Assembly (NCBI GenBank): GCA_005883575.1
Contig: VBFH01000001.1
Location: 1-43,730, forward strand
Origin: Chloroflexota bacterium
Lineage (GTDB): Bacteria > Chloroflexota > Dormibacteria > Dormibacterales > Dormibacteraceae
DNA length: 43,730 nucleotides
Reading direction: 5' to 3'
Shown here: positions 1 through 6,982 of the stretch, piece by piece
Layout of the letters: every line of letters begins with the position of its first letter
Position numbering within the stretch: position 1 is the stretch's first letter
Notes under the pieces: model-generated
The model's input: only the letters and a program-made list of their open reading frames with translations
Databases searched by the model: none
What the model was told of the DNA's origin: nothing
Program-made: the position numbers and the translations under genes

Positions 1-75
1 CGGCGACAGCGTCCTCACCTCTGCCGGCATCACCGAGTCGAACAACTCCGCTTGACCGTCGCGCAGCCTGAGCAT
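1..75 (-). CDS. IS transposase, N-terminal fragment (runs off window)
   Basis: The first 25 codons of the same DDE transposase as at 20666-22009. The ATG at 73-75 is preceded on the minus strand by AGGAGG with a 5-nt spacer. The base difference at position 50 changes one Gly codon of the complete copy (in GQGEL) to Ala; the rest of the read is in frame. The gene continues beyond position 1, so whether this copy is functional cannot be told. Confidence 0.8.
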   Translation of the reverse strand, partial: MLRLRDGQAELFDSVMPAEVRTLSP

Positions 76-180
76 CAAAGCCTCCTGAGACGTGAGCTGG
101 ATCGTGAGCAGAGACGAACGCGCTCGTCTATTGTCCCGGCTGATGCCTCACTGCGGCGAATCGTTTTTCAGGGGGATGTA
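1..180 (-). mobile_element. IS5-like element, partial copy (transposase-start end)
   Basis: These bases match 21935-22114 with only two differences (positions 50 and 88), so this is the 5' (transposase-start) end of a second copy of the IS found complete at 20570-22114. The rest lies outside the window. The outer end carries the same 18-bp terminal inverted repeat, TACATCCCCCTGAAAAAC read from the minus strand (163-180). Beyond it the sequence is G then CTAA, a YTAR-type target as at the other copy. Both copies point the same way. Because of the near identity, transposition was recent. Confidence 0.9.
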
Positions 181-185
181 GCTAA

Positions 186-762
186 TCAGAGGAAGGTTCG
201 TAGCACGACACCCAGGCGCGTGTCGGCAGCAATAACTACGTCTTTGAAACGATCCATCGCGGCCTCAACCTGCTGCAAGCTCGTCGGTATCGTGAACTTG
301 CCGCCTGCCGTCACCATCTCCTCGATCAACTGTCGGAGCTCATCGTCTCGGACGCGCTCTTTGAGTTGCTGAAATTCGACTTGGGTAACAAATGACTCCT
401 GATTCAGGTCGGGACCGAGTTGAAAGAACTTTCCATGTGTTTTCGACCGGCCACTTCGGATTGCGCGCCCTCGCTGAGCCGACCCATCCGCCGTTCTGCC
501 AGCGCAGCCAGCGAGCACGAAAGGTCTTGCGGGTCACGTCGATGAACCCGGCAAGCTGTTCCTCTCGCCACCAGGTTGTCGGTGTCAGGCCGTCGACCTT
601 CAGCCGACCGTCGGACAGCGCGTGCTCGCCGAGCGCGACAAGCGCCATGCCGTCCGCGTCGGACAGCGCGCCACATCTCCACGCTGCGACTACTGCTCGA
701 CGCCATCGCAGAACATGAGCAAGTTCTTTGTTACGCTCAAGCCGTAGGGCGGTCACTGGCAT
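186..762 (-). pseudogene. Frameshifted HTH-like protein of the ssrA-adjacent island
   Basis: Two overlapping reading frames join into one plausible protein. The first (762 down to about 435) gives an N-terminal part with TWWREEQLAGFIDVTRKTF and WLRWQNGGWV, resembling a winged-helix or DNA-binding segment. The second (about 440 down to 186) gives a helical, charged C-terminal part beginning near FFQLGPDLNQ and ending RLGVVLRTFL. The break falls near AAAGTTCTTTC at 429-441; loss of a single T would restore one frame of about 190 residues. I do not recognise the family. The start may be ATG 762 or GTG 756, the latter 8 nt from GGAGG. The stop codon lies 5 bp from the inserted IS. It is the last gene of the island; decay or a base-calling error are both possible. 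Confidence 0.5.
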
Positions 763-777
763 GACCTCCCGTCTTCA

Positions 778-815
778 GACGGCGGGTCAGGGCGGGCCCG
801 CCGTCTTCGTTTTTA
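778..815 (+). terminator. Hairpin with T-tract (plus-strand orientation)
   Basis: A 9-bp stem (778-786 with 797-805) is followed by TTCGTTTTTA. On the plus strand this is a good intrinsic terminator, yet no plus-strand gene precedes it. The left arm can also pair with CCGTCT just upstream (769-774), so two exclusive foldings exist. It separates the Topo VI-A-like gene from the frameshifted gene. Confidence 0.45.
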
Positions 816-840
816 GTAGTCGCGGCGCCGAGGCCGGCGG

Positions 841-1707
841 TCATGCCGGTTTCCCCCAAGTTGCGAGTGCAATTTCCAGGCTCTGCCGCTCCACCGCCTC
901 GACCCCGCGCACCCGGTCGAGTCGATCAGGGTCGATATGGCGTTCGATGCAATCCGTGACCAGTTGACGAAGGCGCGTCGCGCTGATGGCATCAATCTCC
1001 ACGCTCTCGCCCTCGAATCCCCGGTGGTGCGTGCTCGTTTTGGTGGGTCGGGTCAGGAGCTTCCATTTCGTGATCTGAGCGGTCGTCACGGCGACCCGCT
1101 TGAAATGAATGTCGGCGTCGGGAGCGAAGCCGCGAAGCCTGCGCTCCACGTCCTGTGCGCTGAGCAGCCCGCTGGGGTCGTGGTCGCCGAAGTGGTACAG
1201 GTACGTCGGCTTGTCGATGGCGATGATGTCTTGCGCCACGCTCCACAGGAATGTTTCGCTGGCGAATCCACGGACCACGTTCAGCGGCACGTCCCACTCG
1301 CTGGTGACGGCGCTCAGGATTCCGGCGATGGCATCCTTCTCCGCGAACACCTCGACGTAAGCGTCCTGGTCGTTCCACAGCGCGCGGCGGAACATGCGGA
1401 CCATCGCGATCCGCGCATCCTCCATACCGTTGAAGCTTCGAGGCTTGATCTGCCAGCGGGTCCCATCCGTGATCCAGGAGTAGGGGATCACGCCGTCCCG
1501 ACGAAGCTGGAGAAGCAGTCTGGAAATCACCTTGTAGCTGGGGTCGGTCTTTGCGATGAGCCCAGCCGCGACCGACCGATAGAACACCCCGCGCACCGTC
1601 ATCGGCTGCTCGGCCTCGACAATGTCCACGAGGCCGAGCTTCAGCGAGTTGATCTCCTGCTGCGTCCGTCGGGCCTTTACGGGGCTAGACCCATAAAGCT
1701 CGGCCAT
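841..1707 (-). CDS. Orphan Topo VI subunit A / Spo11-like protein
   Basis: 288 residues with the two domains of the Topo VI-A/Spo11 family in the right order. The N-terminal winged helix (about 30-85) has VRGVFYRSV, where Tyr43 sits at the position of the DNA-cleaving tyrosine. A TOPRIM-like domain (about 115-200) has Glu123 in FAEKDA and the acidic motif GDHDPSG (Asp175, Asp177). The protein is shorter than Topo VI-A (about 350-390 aa), and no B-subunit ATPase is encoded nearby. Stand-alone versions (Mini-A) are known from bacterial and archaeal mobile elements, which fits its place beside ssrA. I chose ATG 1707, which overlaps the upstream stop (TGATG) and has AAGGTGG upstream; GTG 1710 is also possible. 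Strand cleavage is inferred from motifs only. Confidence 0.7.
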   Translation of the reverse strand: MAELYGSSPVKARRTQQEINSLKLGLVDIVEAEQPMTVRGVFYRSVAAGLIAKTDPSYKVISRLLLQLRRDGVIPYSWITDGTRWQIKPRSFNGMEDARIAMVRMFRRALWNDQDAYVEVFAEKDAIAGILSAVTSEWDVPLNVVRGFASETFLWSVAQDIIAIDKPTYLYHFGDHDPSGLLSAQDVERRLRGFAPDADIHFKRVAVTTAQITKWKLLTRPTKTSTHHRGFEGESVEIDAISATRLRQLVTDCIERHIDPDRLDRVRGVEAVERQSLEIALATWGKPA

Positions 1708-1991
1708 CACGCCACCTTGCTCGGGCGCTTGCGTTCGGGCGCCGTGGATCGGTGCTTGCGAATCAGCGCGGAAGCCTCGGGGGTGACCGGTTCGACCTGC
1801 ACCTGGTCCGCGTCGGCCTCCAAGCGACGAGCGATGTAGGCGTCTATGTCCAGCCGGCGGATGCGGCGGGCGCGTCGGCTGATGAGCAGGCTCGGAAGTT
1901 CGCCGCGAGCCAAAAGAAGCTCGACGGTCCGCCGCCCGGTGCTAAGTAGCGCCGCCGCTTCATTGATATCGACGAGGAGCGACGTACTCAT
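1707..1991 (-). CDS. Small excisionase/MerR-type HTH protein
   Basis: 94 residues. The N-terminal 50 residues (DINEAAALLSTGRRTVELLL ... RIRRLDIDAYIARR) have the layout of the helix-turn-helix 17/excisionase family: a short winged helix in which a recognition helix is followed by basic wing residues. The C-terminal 40 residues are basic and probably disordered. Its start overlaps the stop of the upstream HTH gene (4 nt, ATGA) and its stop overlaps the Topo VI-A-like gene, so the three are translationally coupled. Proteins of this type act as excisionases or as transcription factors on mobile elements; the sequence does not decide which. Confidence 0.65.
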   Translation of the reverse strand: MSTSLLVDINEAAALLSTGRRTVELLLARGELPSLLISRRARRIRRLDIDAYIARRLEADADQVQVEPVTPEASALIRKHRSTAPERKRPSKVA

Positions 1992-2203
1992 CGGACTGGC
2001 TCCAACCGCTCGAGGTGCCGGACGATCAAGAAGGCCATTTCCGGGTCGCAGGGACCGCCGTGGATGACGCGCGAAAGCTGAGCTTCGTCTACGCCAATTC
2101 GCCGGGCGAACTCACGGATCGTGAGGCCCACATCGTCGATCTCGCGGGCCACTTCCGAACCGTTGATAACGGCGACGCGTCTGGTGCGTCGAGATTTGAA
2201 CAC
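1988..2203 (-). CDS. Small XRE-like HTH regulator
   Basis: 71 residues with a Cro/CI-type helix-turn-helix: LTIREFARRIGVDEAQLSRV is the typical helix 2-turn-helix 3 stretch, at about 27-46. The GTG start is preceded by GGAGG, 10 nt away, which sits in the loop of an inverted repeat (2204-2233). It is the first gene of the three-gene island operon and the obvious candidate for its repressor. The target site is unknown. Confidence 0.65.
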   Translation of the reverse strand: MFKSRRTRRVAVINGSEVAREIDDVGLTIREFARRIGVDEAQLSRVIHGGPCDPEMAFLIVRHLERLEPVR

Positions 2204-2233
2204 GGGACACCAACCTCCGTTGAGATTGGTCCC
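2204..2233 (-). promoter_or_regulatory. Inverted repeat holding the ribosome binding site of the island operon
   Basis: GGGAC at 2204-2208 and GTCCC at 2229-2233 flank ACCAA/TTGGT-type arms. The GGAGG ribosome binding site of the XRE gene lies in the loop. It could be an operator for the adjacent regulator or an RNA hairpin that limits translation. No convincing -10/-35 pair was seen upstream. Confidence 0.4.
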
Positions 2234-2363
2234 TTTTCACCTACACCCACTTGGACCGCGCAGGGGATGGGTCGTTAACCGCGACGTACGGTAGCAGACT
2301 GCCCGACTGCGAGTCAAACGAATGTTCGCGCCCGGCGCCTGGCTGCGACCGCCCCCTGAGCCG

Positions 2364-2387
2364 AGTTTGGGCGTCAGTTTGGGCGTC
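2364..2387. repeat. Tandem 12-bp direct repeat beside the ssrA 3' end
   Basis: AGTTTGGGCGTC occurs twice in tandem (2364-2375, 2376-2387), 27 bp from the CCA end of the tmRNA gene on its downstream side. Short direct repeats beside a tRNA/tmRNA 3' end are what integrase arm-binding sites look like, but no integrase gene is in the window. Confidence 0.5.
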
Positions 2388-2413
2388 AAACCGCCCGATC
2401 CGAATACGAAACT

Positions 2414-2791
2414 TGGTGGAGGCGGCGGGAGTTGAACCCGCGTCCGAAGCAGCTTCCTCCAGGACTTCTACGAGCGTGTCCGGGATTTTGGTTCTCGCTT
2501 GGCGGCTCCTCCCGACGGGATCCGCTTCTGCCAGCCACGGTGACGGTCCCACCTCAAGGCCGCGGCGCCCCTGAGATGGCGATCCGGTCTATGTGACGTC
2601 GCTCCTCGGTTCGCCGGAAAAACCGCGGGCGGCGCCCGGGATCAATGTCCCGGGGCTTCAGTCCTTACTGCTTACGCAGCGAGGGCGAAAGCGTTGGTCT
2701 TGTTGGCGTTTGTAAACGCTGCGCTGTAACGCACGCGGCTCTCGGCTCGCAATCCCGAAGCTCAACTGCCCCGTCGAGACCGGACGCCCCC
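2414..2791 (-). ncRNA. ssrA: Transfer-messenger RNA (tmRNA)
   Basis: 378 nt. The 5' end reads GGGGGCGTCCGGTCTCGACG and the 3' end GTTCAACTCCCGCCGCCTCCACCA; the first seven bases pair with CGCCTCC before ACCA (one G-U). The T arm GCGGGTTCAACTCCCGC is typical and CCA is encoded. The tag frame lies at 2672-2707. With SmpB (encoded at 5112-5573) it rescues stalled ribosomes and marks the nascent peptide for proteolysis. Its 3' end is a classic integration site, and here it borders a mobile-element remnant. Confidence 0.95.
2672..2707 (-). other. tmRNA proteolysis tag reading frame
   Basis: Resume codon GCC at 2705-2707, then a frame encoding ANKTNAFALAA and TAA at 2672-2674. The ALAA end matches the usual degron recognised by ClpXP-type proteases. 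Confidence 0.9.
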
Positions 2792-2934
2792 ACGAAGCTG
2801 AACCTGGTTGCATTGAGATCTTACCCGGCCGCTCCCAGCTGGAAACCCGAAAGCCTGGGCGAACTATGATCTGGACGCTCGCCGCTTGGGCCGGGTGGCG
2901 GAGCTCACAGGTGGAGGCCGCGGAGGGTCTCAAC

Positions 2935-3249
2935 ATGGTCCGTCACCGAATGCACGTGGTTGCTGAGATGGGCAAGTACCGCGAAGCCATGGCTTGGATC
3001 TCCGAGATGAACGCCGCGAGCCGCAAGCTGGGCCTGCCCGAGGCCACGGCCTGGTCACCGATTTCGGGCGAATTCAACTACATCATTCTCGAGACCGAAT
3101 ACGAGGACCTCGCCAGCTTCGATGCCTCGCAGAACAAGTTCCAGAGCGATCCCCAAGCCATGGCCGTGTTTCGCCGGGGAATCGATTGGGGCTCGCACTC
3201 CCATTGGCCAAAGGACGAAGTGCTGATCTCCGCTCCGACGATCGCATAG
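2935..3249 (+). CDS. Small dimeric alpha/beta-barrel-like protein
   Basis: 104 residues from ATG 2935, which has GGAGGG 8 nt upstream; a longer frame starts at 2866 but that part has no such support and runs towards the tmRNA promoter region. The sequence (MVRHRMHVVAEMGKY at the start, a central helix, EFNYIILETEYEDLASF in the middle) has the beta-alpha-beta pattern of NIPSNAP/ABM-type ferredoxin-like barrels. No catalytic motif is evident. It is followed 34 nt later by the R2-like oxidase gene in the same direction and may be co-transcribed with it. Confidence 0.65.
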   Translation: MVRHRMHVVAEMGKYREAMAWISEMNAASRKLGLPEATAWSPISGEFNYIILETEYEDLASFDASQNKFQSDPQAMAVFRRGIDWGSHSHWPKDEVLISAPTIA

Positions 3250-3282
3250 ATGACTGACTCCCTTCTGGTCTAATGGACGCCA

Positions 3283-4206
3283 ATGATGGCCGTCGACCTC
3301 GATCGCATCGGCCGCGCGAGCCTGAAGGAGCTGGGCGACATCCGCATCGACGACGTCCTCTCCTTCATCGACCGCGGAATCGAGAACATGCCCAGTTACA
3401 TGGATCTGTACCGCCGCTGGGAGGCACAGCAGTGGTCGGTCGGCGACATCGACTTCAGCCTCGACCGCCAGGACTGGCTCGAGGCGACCGATCTGGAGAG
3501 AAAGGCCACCCTGTGGTCGCACCGGCTCTTTTTCAACGGTGAGGAGCGCGTCACCTCTACCCTCGCTCCCTTCGTGTGGGCCGCGCCGAGCCCCGAGATC
3601 GAGGTCTTCCTGTCCACCCAGATGGTCGATGAGGCGCGGCACACCGTCTTTTTCGAGAAGTGGTGGCGCGAGGTTGCTGGGACTGATTCCCGCGACATGA
3701 CGGAGCTGCTGAAGGAGATCCGTCCAGAGGCCAACGAGGGCTACAACATCCTTTTCTACGACCGCCTCCCCGCGACGGCGCAGCGGCTGGCCAGCAATCC
3801 CAGGGACTTCGATGCATTCGTCGAGGGCGTGACGCTCTATCACATCGTGATTGAGGCGACGATCGCCCTGACGGGGCAGCGTTTCGAGCTGGAGTCGATG
3901 CGCGAGCAGGGCCTGACCGAACGCGGCTTTTATCGCGGCTTCACCGCGGTCGCTCGCGACGAGTCGCGCCACGTCAACTTCGGCATCAAGGTCCTGCAGG
4001 ACGCCGTGCGTGAAAACGCCGATCGCTACGCGCCGCTAATCCAGAAGACTCTCGTCGAGTGCTTGCCCCTGATCACTGGCACCCTCGATCCGCCCGACCC
4101 GCGCTATATCACTGAGTTCGGCCACACCGAGAGCGAGATCGTCCAGTTCGCCTTTGATTCGTTGAACAAACGCCTGCGTGCGATTGGAATCAACCTCGCC
4201 GCCTGA
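3283..4206 (+). CDS. R2-like di-metal oxidase (ribonucleotide reductase R2/R2lox superfamily)
   Basis: 307 residues, the size of R2-like ligand-binding oxidases. Metal-ligand positions of the ferritin-like four-helix bundle are visible in order: Glu87 or Glu88 (NGEERV), E117xxH120 (DEARH), Glu191 (VIEATI), E227xxH230 (DESRH). These would bind an Fe/Fe or Mn/Fe centre. No class I reductase large subunit is nearby, and the C-terminal tail lacks an obvious R1-binding extension, so an oxidase role (R2lox-like) is more likely than dNTP synthesis. The substrate cannot be read from the sequence. The next gene starts inside its last 10 codons. Confidence 0.75.
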   Translation: MMAVDLDRIGRASLKELGDIRIDDVLSFIDRGIENMPSYMDLYRRWEAQQWSVGDIDFSLDRQDWLEATDLERKATLWSHRLFFNGEERVTSTLAPFVWAAPSPEIEVFLSTQMVDEARHTVFFEKWWREVAGTDSRDMTELLKEIRPEANEGYNILFYDRLPATAQRLASNPRDFDAFVEGVTLYHIVIEATIALTGQRFELESMREQGLTERGFYRGFTAVARDESRHVNFGIKVLQDAVRENADRYAPLIQKTLVECLPLITGTLDPPDPRYITEFGHTESEIVQFAFDSLNKRLRAIGINLAA

Positions 4207-4705
4207 GCTCCGCGGCAGGCGCGTCGTCCTTCGTCCCGTGCAGGCAGGCGACGAAGCAACACTGATGGAGATCTTCAGCGACCCAACGGTGGCGACGTGG
4301 TGGGGCGACCCCAGCAAGGCCGTCGCCGACACCATGAACGCCGGCGAGGACGAGGCTCACTACCTTATCGAGCATGACGGCGAGACGATCGGCATGATCC
4401 AGTCCTACGAGGAAAGCGATTCCATGTACCGCCACGCCGGCATCGATATCTCGATTCGATCGGCCTGGCAGGGCAAGGGCTTAGGGCCCGAGGCGATCAA
4501 AACCCTGGCCCGCCATCTGATCGACGAACGCGGCCATCACCGGCTGACGATCGACCCGGCCGCCCACAACACCAACGCCATCAAGGCGTACGAAAGCGTT
4601 GGTTTCAAGCCTGTTGGCCGCATGCGCAAGTACGAGCGGGGGCCGGACGGCCAATGGCACGACGGCCTGCTCATGGACATGCTGGCTGAGGAGCTCCAGG
4701 ACTAA
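4178..4705 (+). CDS. GNAT N-acetyltransferase (AAC(6')/RimJ-like)
   Basis: 175 residues. The GNAT fold is seen from RGRRVVLRPV (beta 1) through the acetyl-CoA pyrophosphate loop SAWQGKGLGPEAI (Q/RxxGxG/A type, about residues 96-108) to NTNAIKAYESVGF, the usual motif B. It resembles the RimJ/aminoglycoside 6'-acetyltransferase branch, but the acceptor cannot be predicted. The GTG start lies 29 nt inside the preceding R2-like gene. Its stop overlaps the stop of the convergent VOC gene. Confidence 0.75.
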   Translation: MRLESTSPPELRGRRVVLRPVQAGDEATLMEIFSDPTVATWWGDPSKAVADTMNAGEDEAHYLIEHDGETIGMIQSYEESDSMYRHAGIDISIRSAWQGKGLGPEAIKTLARHLIDERGHHRLTIDPAAHNTNAIKAYESVGFKPVGRMRKYERGPDGQWHDGLLMDMLAEELQD

Positions 4706-5112
4706 GGCTTTTCGCGCATCCAGGGTGTCATCGTGACGCCGACCAGCAACCCCTCAGGGCTGACGAGCCGCGTCACGACCTGGCCCCACGGTTCGGTCCG
4801 GTTGCGGACGAGAAGCTTGTAGCCCCGCCCCTCGAGCTCACGCGTGGCCGCCTCGACATCTACTACGTCGAACTCTAGCCACGCCTGCGGCGTGACGACA
4901 TCGGCCGGCCATCTGCTGCTTCCGAAGCAAGACTCCGCCGCCTGCGCCAGCGGCCATACGGCGAAAGCCCGCGCACCGTCCAACTCCTCGGTATGCCGGT
5001 ACTCACCATCTTCGACCTTGAATGTGAGGCCCAACACGTCTTCGTAGAGCTGCCGCGACGCGTTCACATCTGACGCGATGGGCCCGAACCCAGCGATGAA
5101 CAGAACTTTCAT
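4702..5112 (-). CDS. VOC-superfamily protein (glyoxalase/bleomycin-resistance-like)
   Basis: About 136 residues with two beta-alpha-beta-beta-beta modules: FGPIASDVNASRQLYEDVLG opens the first and WLEFDVVDVEAATRELEGRG the second, ending VSPEGLLVGV. This is the pattern of the vicinal-oxygen-chelate fold. The usual His/Glu metal ligands are not clearly complete, so it may bind a ligand rather than catalyse. Two ATGs are adjacent (5115, 5112); the second has better spacing from AGGAGG. The start overlaps the smpB stop, so it is the last gene of the fmt-smpB unit. Confidence 0.7.
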   Translation of the reverse strand: MKVLFIAGFGPIASDVNASRQLYEDVLGLTFKVEDGEYRHTEELDGARAFAVWPLAQAAESCFGSSRWPADVVTPQAWLEFDVVDVEAATRELEGRGYKLLVRNRTEPWGQVVTRLVSPEGLLVGVTMTPWMREKP

Positions 5113-5573
5113 CATCCCCTCCTGACTGCCCGCGCTATCTCGCGTTTCGCTTCACGCTCCGCGATCGCCTCGCGCTTGTCGTACTGCCGCTTCCCGCGCG
5201 CAAGGCCCACCTCCACCTTCGCGTGGTTGCGTGAGAAGTACACCCGCAGCGGGATGAGCGTGTAGCCCTTCTGCTTCACCTTGCCGATCAGGCTCGAAAT
5301 CTCCTTCCGATGCAGCAGCAGCTTGCGCGAGCGCATCGGTTCGTGGTTCATCAGGTTCCCCTGCGCGTACGGCGAGATGTGCACGTTCTCGAGCCAGGCC
5401 TCGCGCCCATCGATCCGCACGAAGCCATCACGAAGGTTGGTGCGGCCGTTGCGCACCGACTTCACCTCGGTCCCGGTGAGCATCACCCCCGCTTCGTATT
5501 TCTCGTCGATGAAGTAGTCGTGGTACGCACGCCGGTTGACGGCGACGTCCCTTTCGTCTTTGTTTCTGTTCAT
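5112..5573 (-). CDS. smpB: SsrA-binding protein SmpB
   Basis: 153 residues, the normal length. Family signatures: NRRAYHDYFIDEKYEAGVML, TGTEVKSVRNGRTNLRDGFV, LLLHRKEI and the basic tail KRQYDKREAIAEREAKREI that enters the decoding centre. SmpB folds as an OB barrel, binds the tRNA-like domain of tmRNA and delivers it to stalled ribosomes. Its partner ssrA is 2.3 kb away. The start overlaps the fmt stop (ATGA). Confidence 0.97.
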   Translation of the reverse strand: MNRNKDERDVAVNRRAYHDYFIDEKYEAGVMLTGTEVKSVRNGRTNLRDGFVRIDGREAWLENVHISPYAQGNLMNHEPMRSRKLLLHRKEISSLIGKVKQKGYTLIPLRVYFSRNHAKVEVGLARGKRQYDKREAIAEREAKREIARAVRRG

Positions 5574-6415
5574 TGCGCCCTGCGTGCACCCGGGCCATCG
5601 CCCAGCACCTGCTTCGCCGGCGCGGGTTTCTTACCCGGCAGCTGGATGACGTCCGGCACGTAACGATCGCCCTCGACGTGGCCCTTCAAGACCTTGACGC
5701 GACCACGCGGGGTCGGCAGGGTCACACCTGGCCACGGCTGCAGCGCGCGAACTCGACGATCGATCTCGTTCGCGCCCGCATCCCAGCTCAACTCTCCCTC
5801 CTCCCTGCTCAACTTTGGCGCGACCGTCGCCTGCTTGTGGTCCTGGCCGACGACGCTTAGCTCATCGAAGCTCGCCAGCGTGTCGGCCAGGAGCTCCGCC
5901 CCCATGTCGGCGAGCCGTGAGGTCAGCGCAACCGCATCCTCGCCGGCACCGATCGGCGTCGCGCGCACCCCGAGGACCGGACCGTGATCGAGCTGCTCAT
6001 CCATCTTCATGATCGTGACGCCTGTCTCGCGATCACCCGCGAGGATCGCGCGGGCGACAGGTGCCGCCCCGCGCCACCGCGGCAGCAGCGAGGCGTGGAC
6101 GTTGACCGCGCCCAGGCGTGGGATTGCGAGCACCGAGCCCGGAAGGATCTGACCGTAGGCCACGACCACGAGAAAGTCCGGAGCGAGAGCGCGCAGCCGC
6201 TCCACGGATTCAGGGTCGCGGATCTTCTCCGGCTGGTACACCGGCAGAGCCAGCTCACGGGCCGCGACCTTCACCGGGGGCGGGGTCACCTTCATCCGAT
6301 GACCTGGTCGGTCAGGCTGCGTCACCACGAGCAAGATGTCATGCCCGGCGAAATGCAGCGCTCGCAGCGAGGGCACGCCAAACGCGGCCGTGCCGGCGAA
6401 GATGATCTTGTAGAG
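5570..6415 (-). CDS. fmt: Methionyl-tRNA formyltransferase
   Basis: About 281 residues. It formylates Met-tRNA(fMet) with 10-formyl-THF. Seen: TQPDRPGHRMKVTPPPVK, AYGQILP, the formyl-THF/active-site stretch NVHASLLPRWRGAAP and a short C-terminal tRNA-binding domain. The first beta strand, KIIFAGTAAFGVPSL, is conserved in the family but lies upstream of the only standard start (GTG 6376). In that frame the codons after the def stop are GCG GCG CTC TAC AAG ATC ATC TTC, with no ATG, GTG or TTG. By alignment with known Fmt proteins the start would be CTC at 6413-6415 (GGGGTAGG upstream), or ATC at 6404-6406. A sequence error is also possible. It follows def by 6 nt and is in the same frame. Confidence 0.9.
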   Translation of the reverse strand, partial: LYKIIFAGTAAFGVPSLRALHFAGHDILLVVTQPDRPGHRMKVTPPPVKVAARELALPVYQPEKIRDPESVERLRALAPDFLVVVAYGQILPGSVLAIPRLGAVNVHASLLPRWRGAAPVARAILAGDRETGVTIMKMDEQLDHGPVLGVRATPIGAGEDAVALTSRLADMGAELLADTLASFDELSVVGQDHKQATVAPKLSREEGELSWDAGANEIDRRVRALQPWPGVTLPTPRGRVKVLKGHVEGDRYVPDVIQLPGKKPAPAKQVLGDGPGARRAQ

Positions 6416-6421
6416 CGCCGC

Positions 6422-6940
6422 CTACCCCGAGGCCGCCGCCACGGCCTCTTCCTTGTCCTCACCGATCAGCTCCTCGACCCGACGCAGCGTGTCGAGGCTC
6501 GTCAGCCTGTCGGTGAAGAGGATGCCGTCGAGGTGGTCGAGCTCGTGCTGGAAAGCCCGGGCTGTGAACCCGGTTGACTTGACGCGAATCTCCTTGCCGT
6601 GCCGGTTGCGGCCTTTGACGACCACCGTCTCCGCACGCTCGACCTCGCCGACCCATCCCGGGTAGCTGAGGCAGCCCTCGTAACCGACCTGGGCGCCCTC
6701 CTTCTTGACCAGCTCTGGATTGACCAGGCCCCAGATCTGCTTGTCGTCGCCTTTGACCACGCAAACCCGAAGCGGCACGCCGATCTGGTTGGCCGCCAGC
6801 CCGGCTCCAGGGGCGTCGAGCATGGTCTCGGTCAGGTCGTCGAGCAGCCGCTGGATGGACACGTCGACGCGCGTGACCTTCTTCGCCTTTTCGCGCAGGG
6901 CTGGATGCTCGAATGTGAGGATCGGCCGAACCACGGGCAC
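6422..6940 (-). CDS. def: Peptide deformylase
   Basis: 172 residues with all three motifs: GAGLAANQIG (45-54), EGCLSYPG (metal ligand Cys90) and QHELDHLDG (His132, Glu133, His136). It removes the N-formyl group that Fmt adds, and the two genes are adjacent. The second motif has Tyr where most family members have Val or Ile (EGCLSVP). Def is normally an Fe(II)/Zn cytosolic enzyme. It is followed directly by fmt. Confidence 0.97.
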   Translation of the reverse strand: MPVVRPILTFEHPALREKAKKVTRVDVSIQRLLDDLTETMLDAPGAGLAANQIGVPLRVCVVKGDDKQIWGLVNPELVKKEGAQVGYEGCLSYPGWVGEVERAETVVVKGRNRHGKEIRVKSTGFTARAFQHELDHLDGILFTDRLTSLDTLRRVEELIGEDKEEAVAAASG

Positions 6941-6982
6941 GATTCTACCCGCGGGGTGCGAAAACCCAACCTGCCGCCGGAA

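Noticed and set aside
778-815. Attenuator for the frameshifted island gene
   Set aside because: The T-tract lies on the plus-strand side, so it would not terminate minus-strand transcripts.
2241-2552. Long open frame across the tmRNA 3' end on the minus strand
   Set aside because: It overlaps the tRNA-like end of ssrA, has no family resemblance and no ribosome binding site; it is a high-GC chance frame.
2866-2934. Longer start for the small barrel protein at 2866
   Set aside because: The extra 23 residues have no family match and no ribosome binding site, while ATG 2935 has GGAGGG at good spacing.
3055-3972. 305-codon minus-strand frame opposite the R2-like gene
   Set aside because: Mirror frame of a real high-GC gene; its translation has no fold-like pattern.
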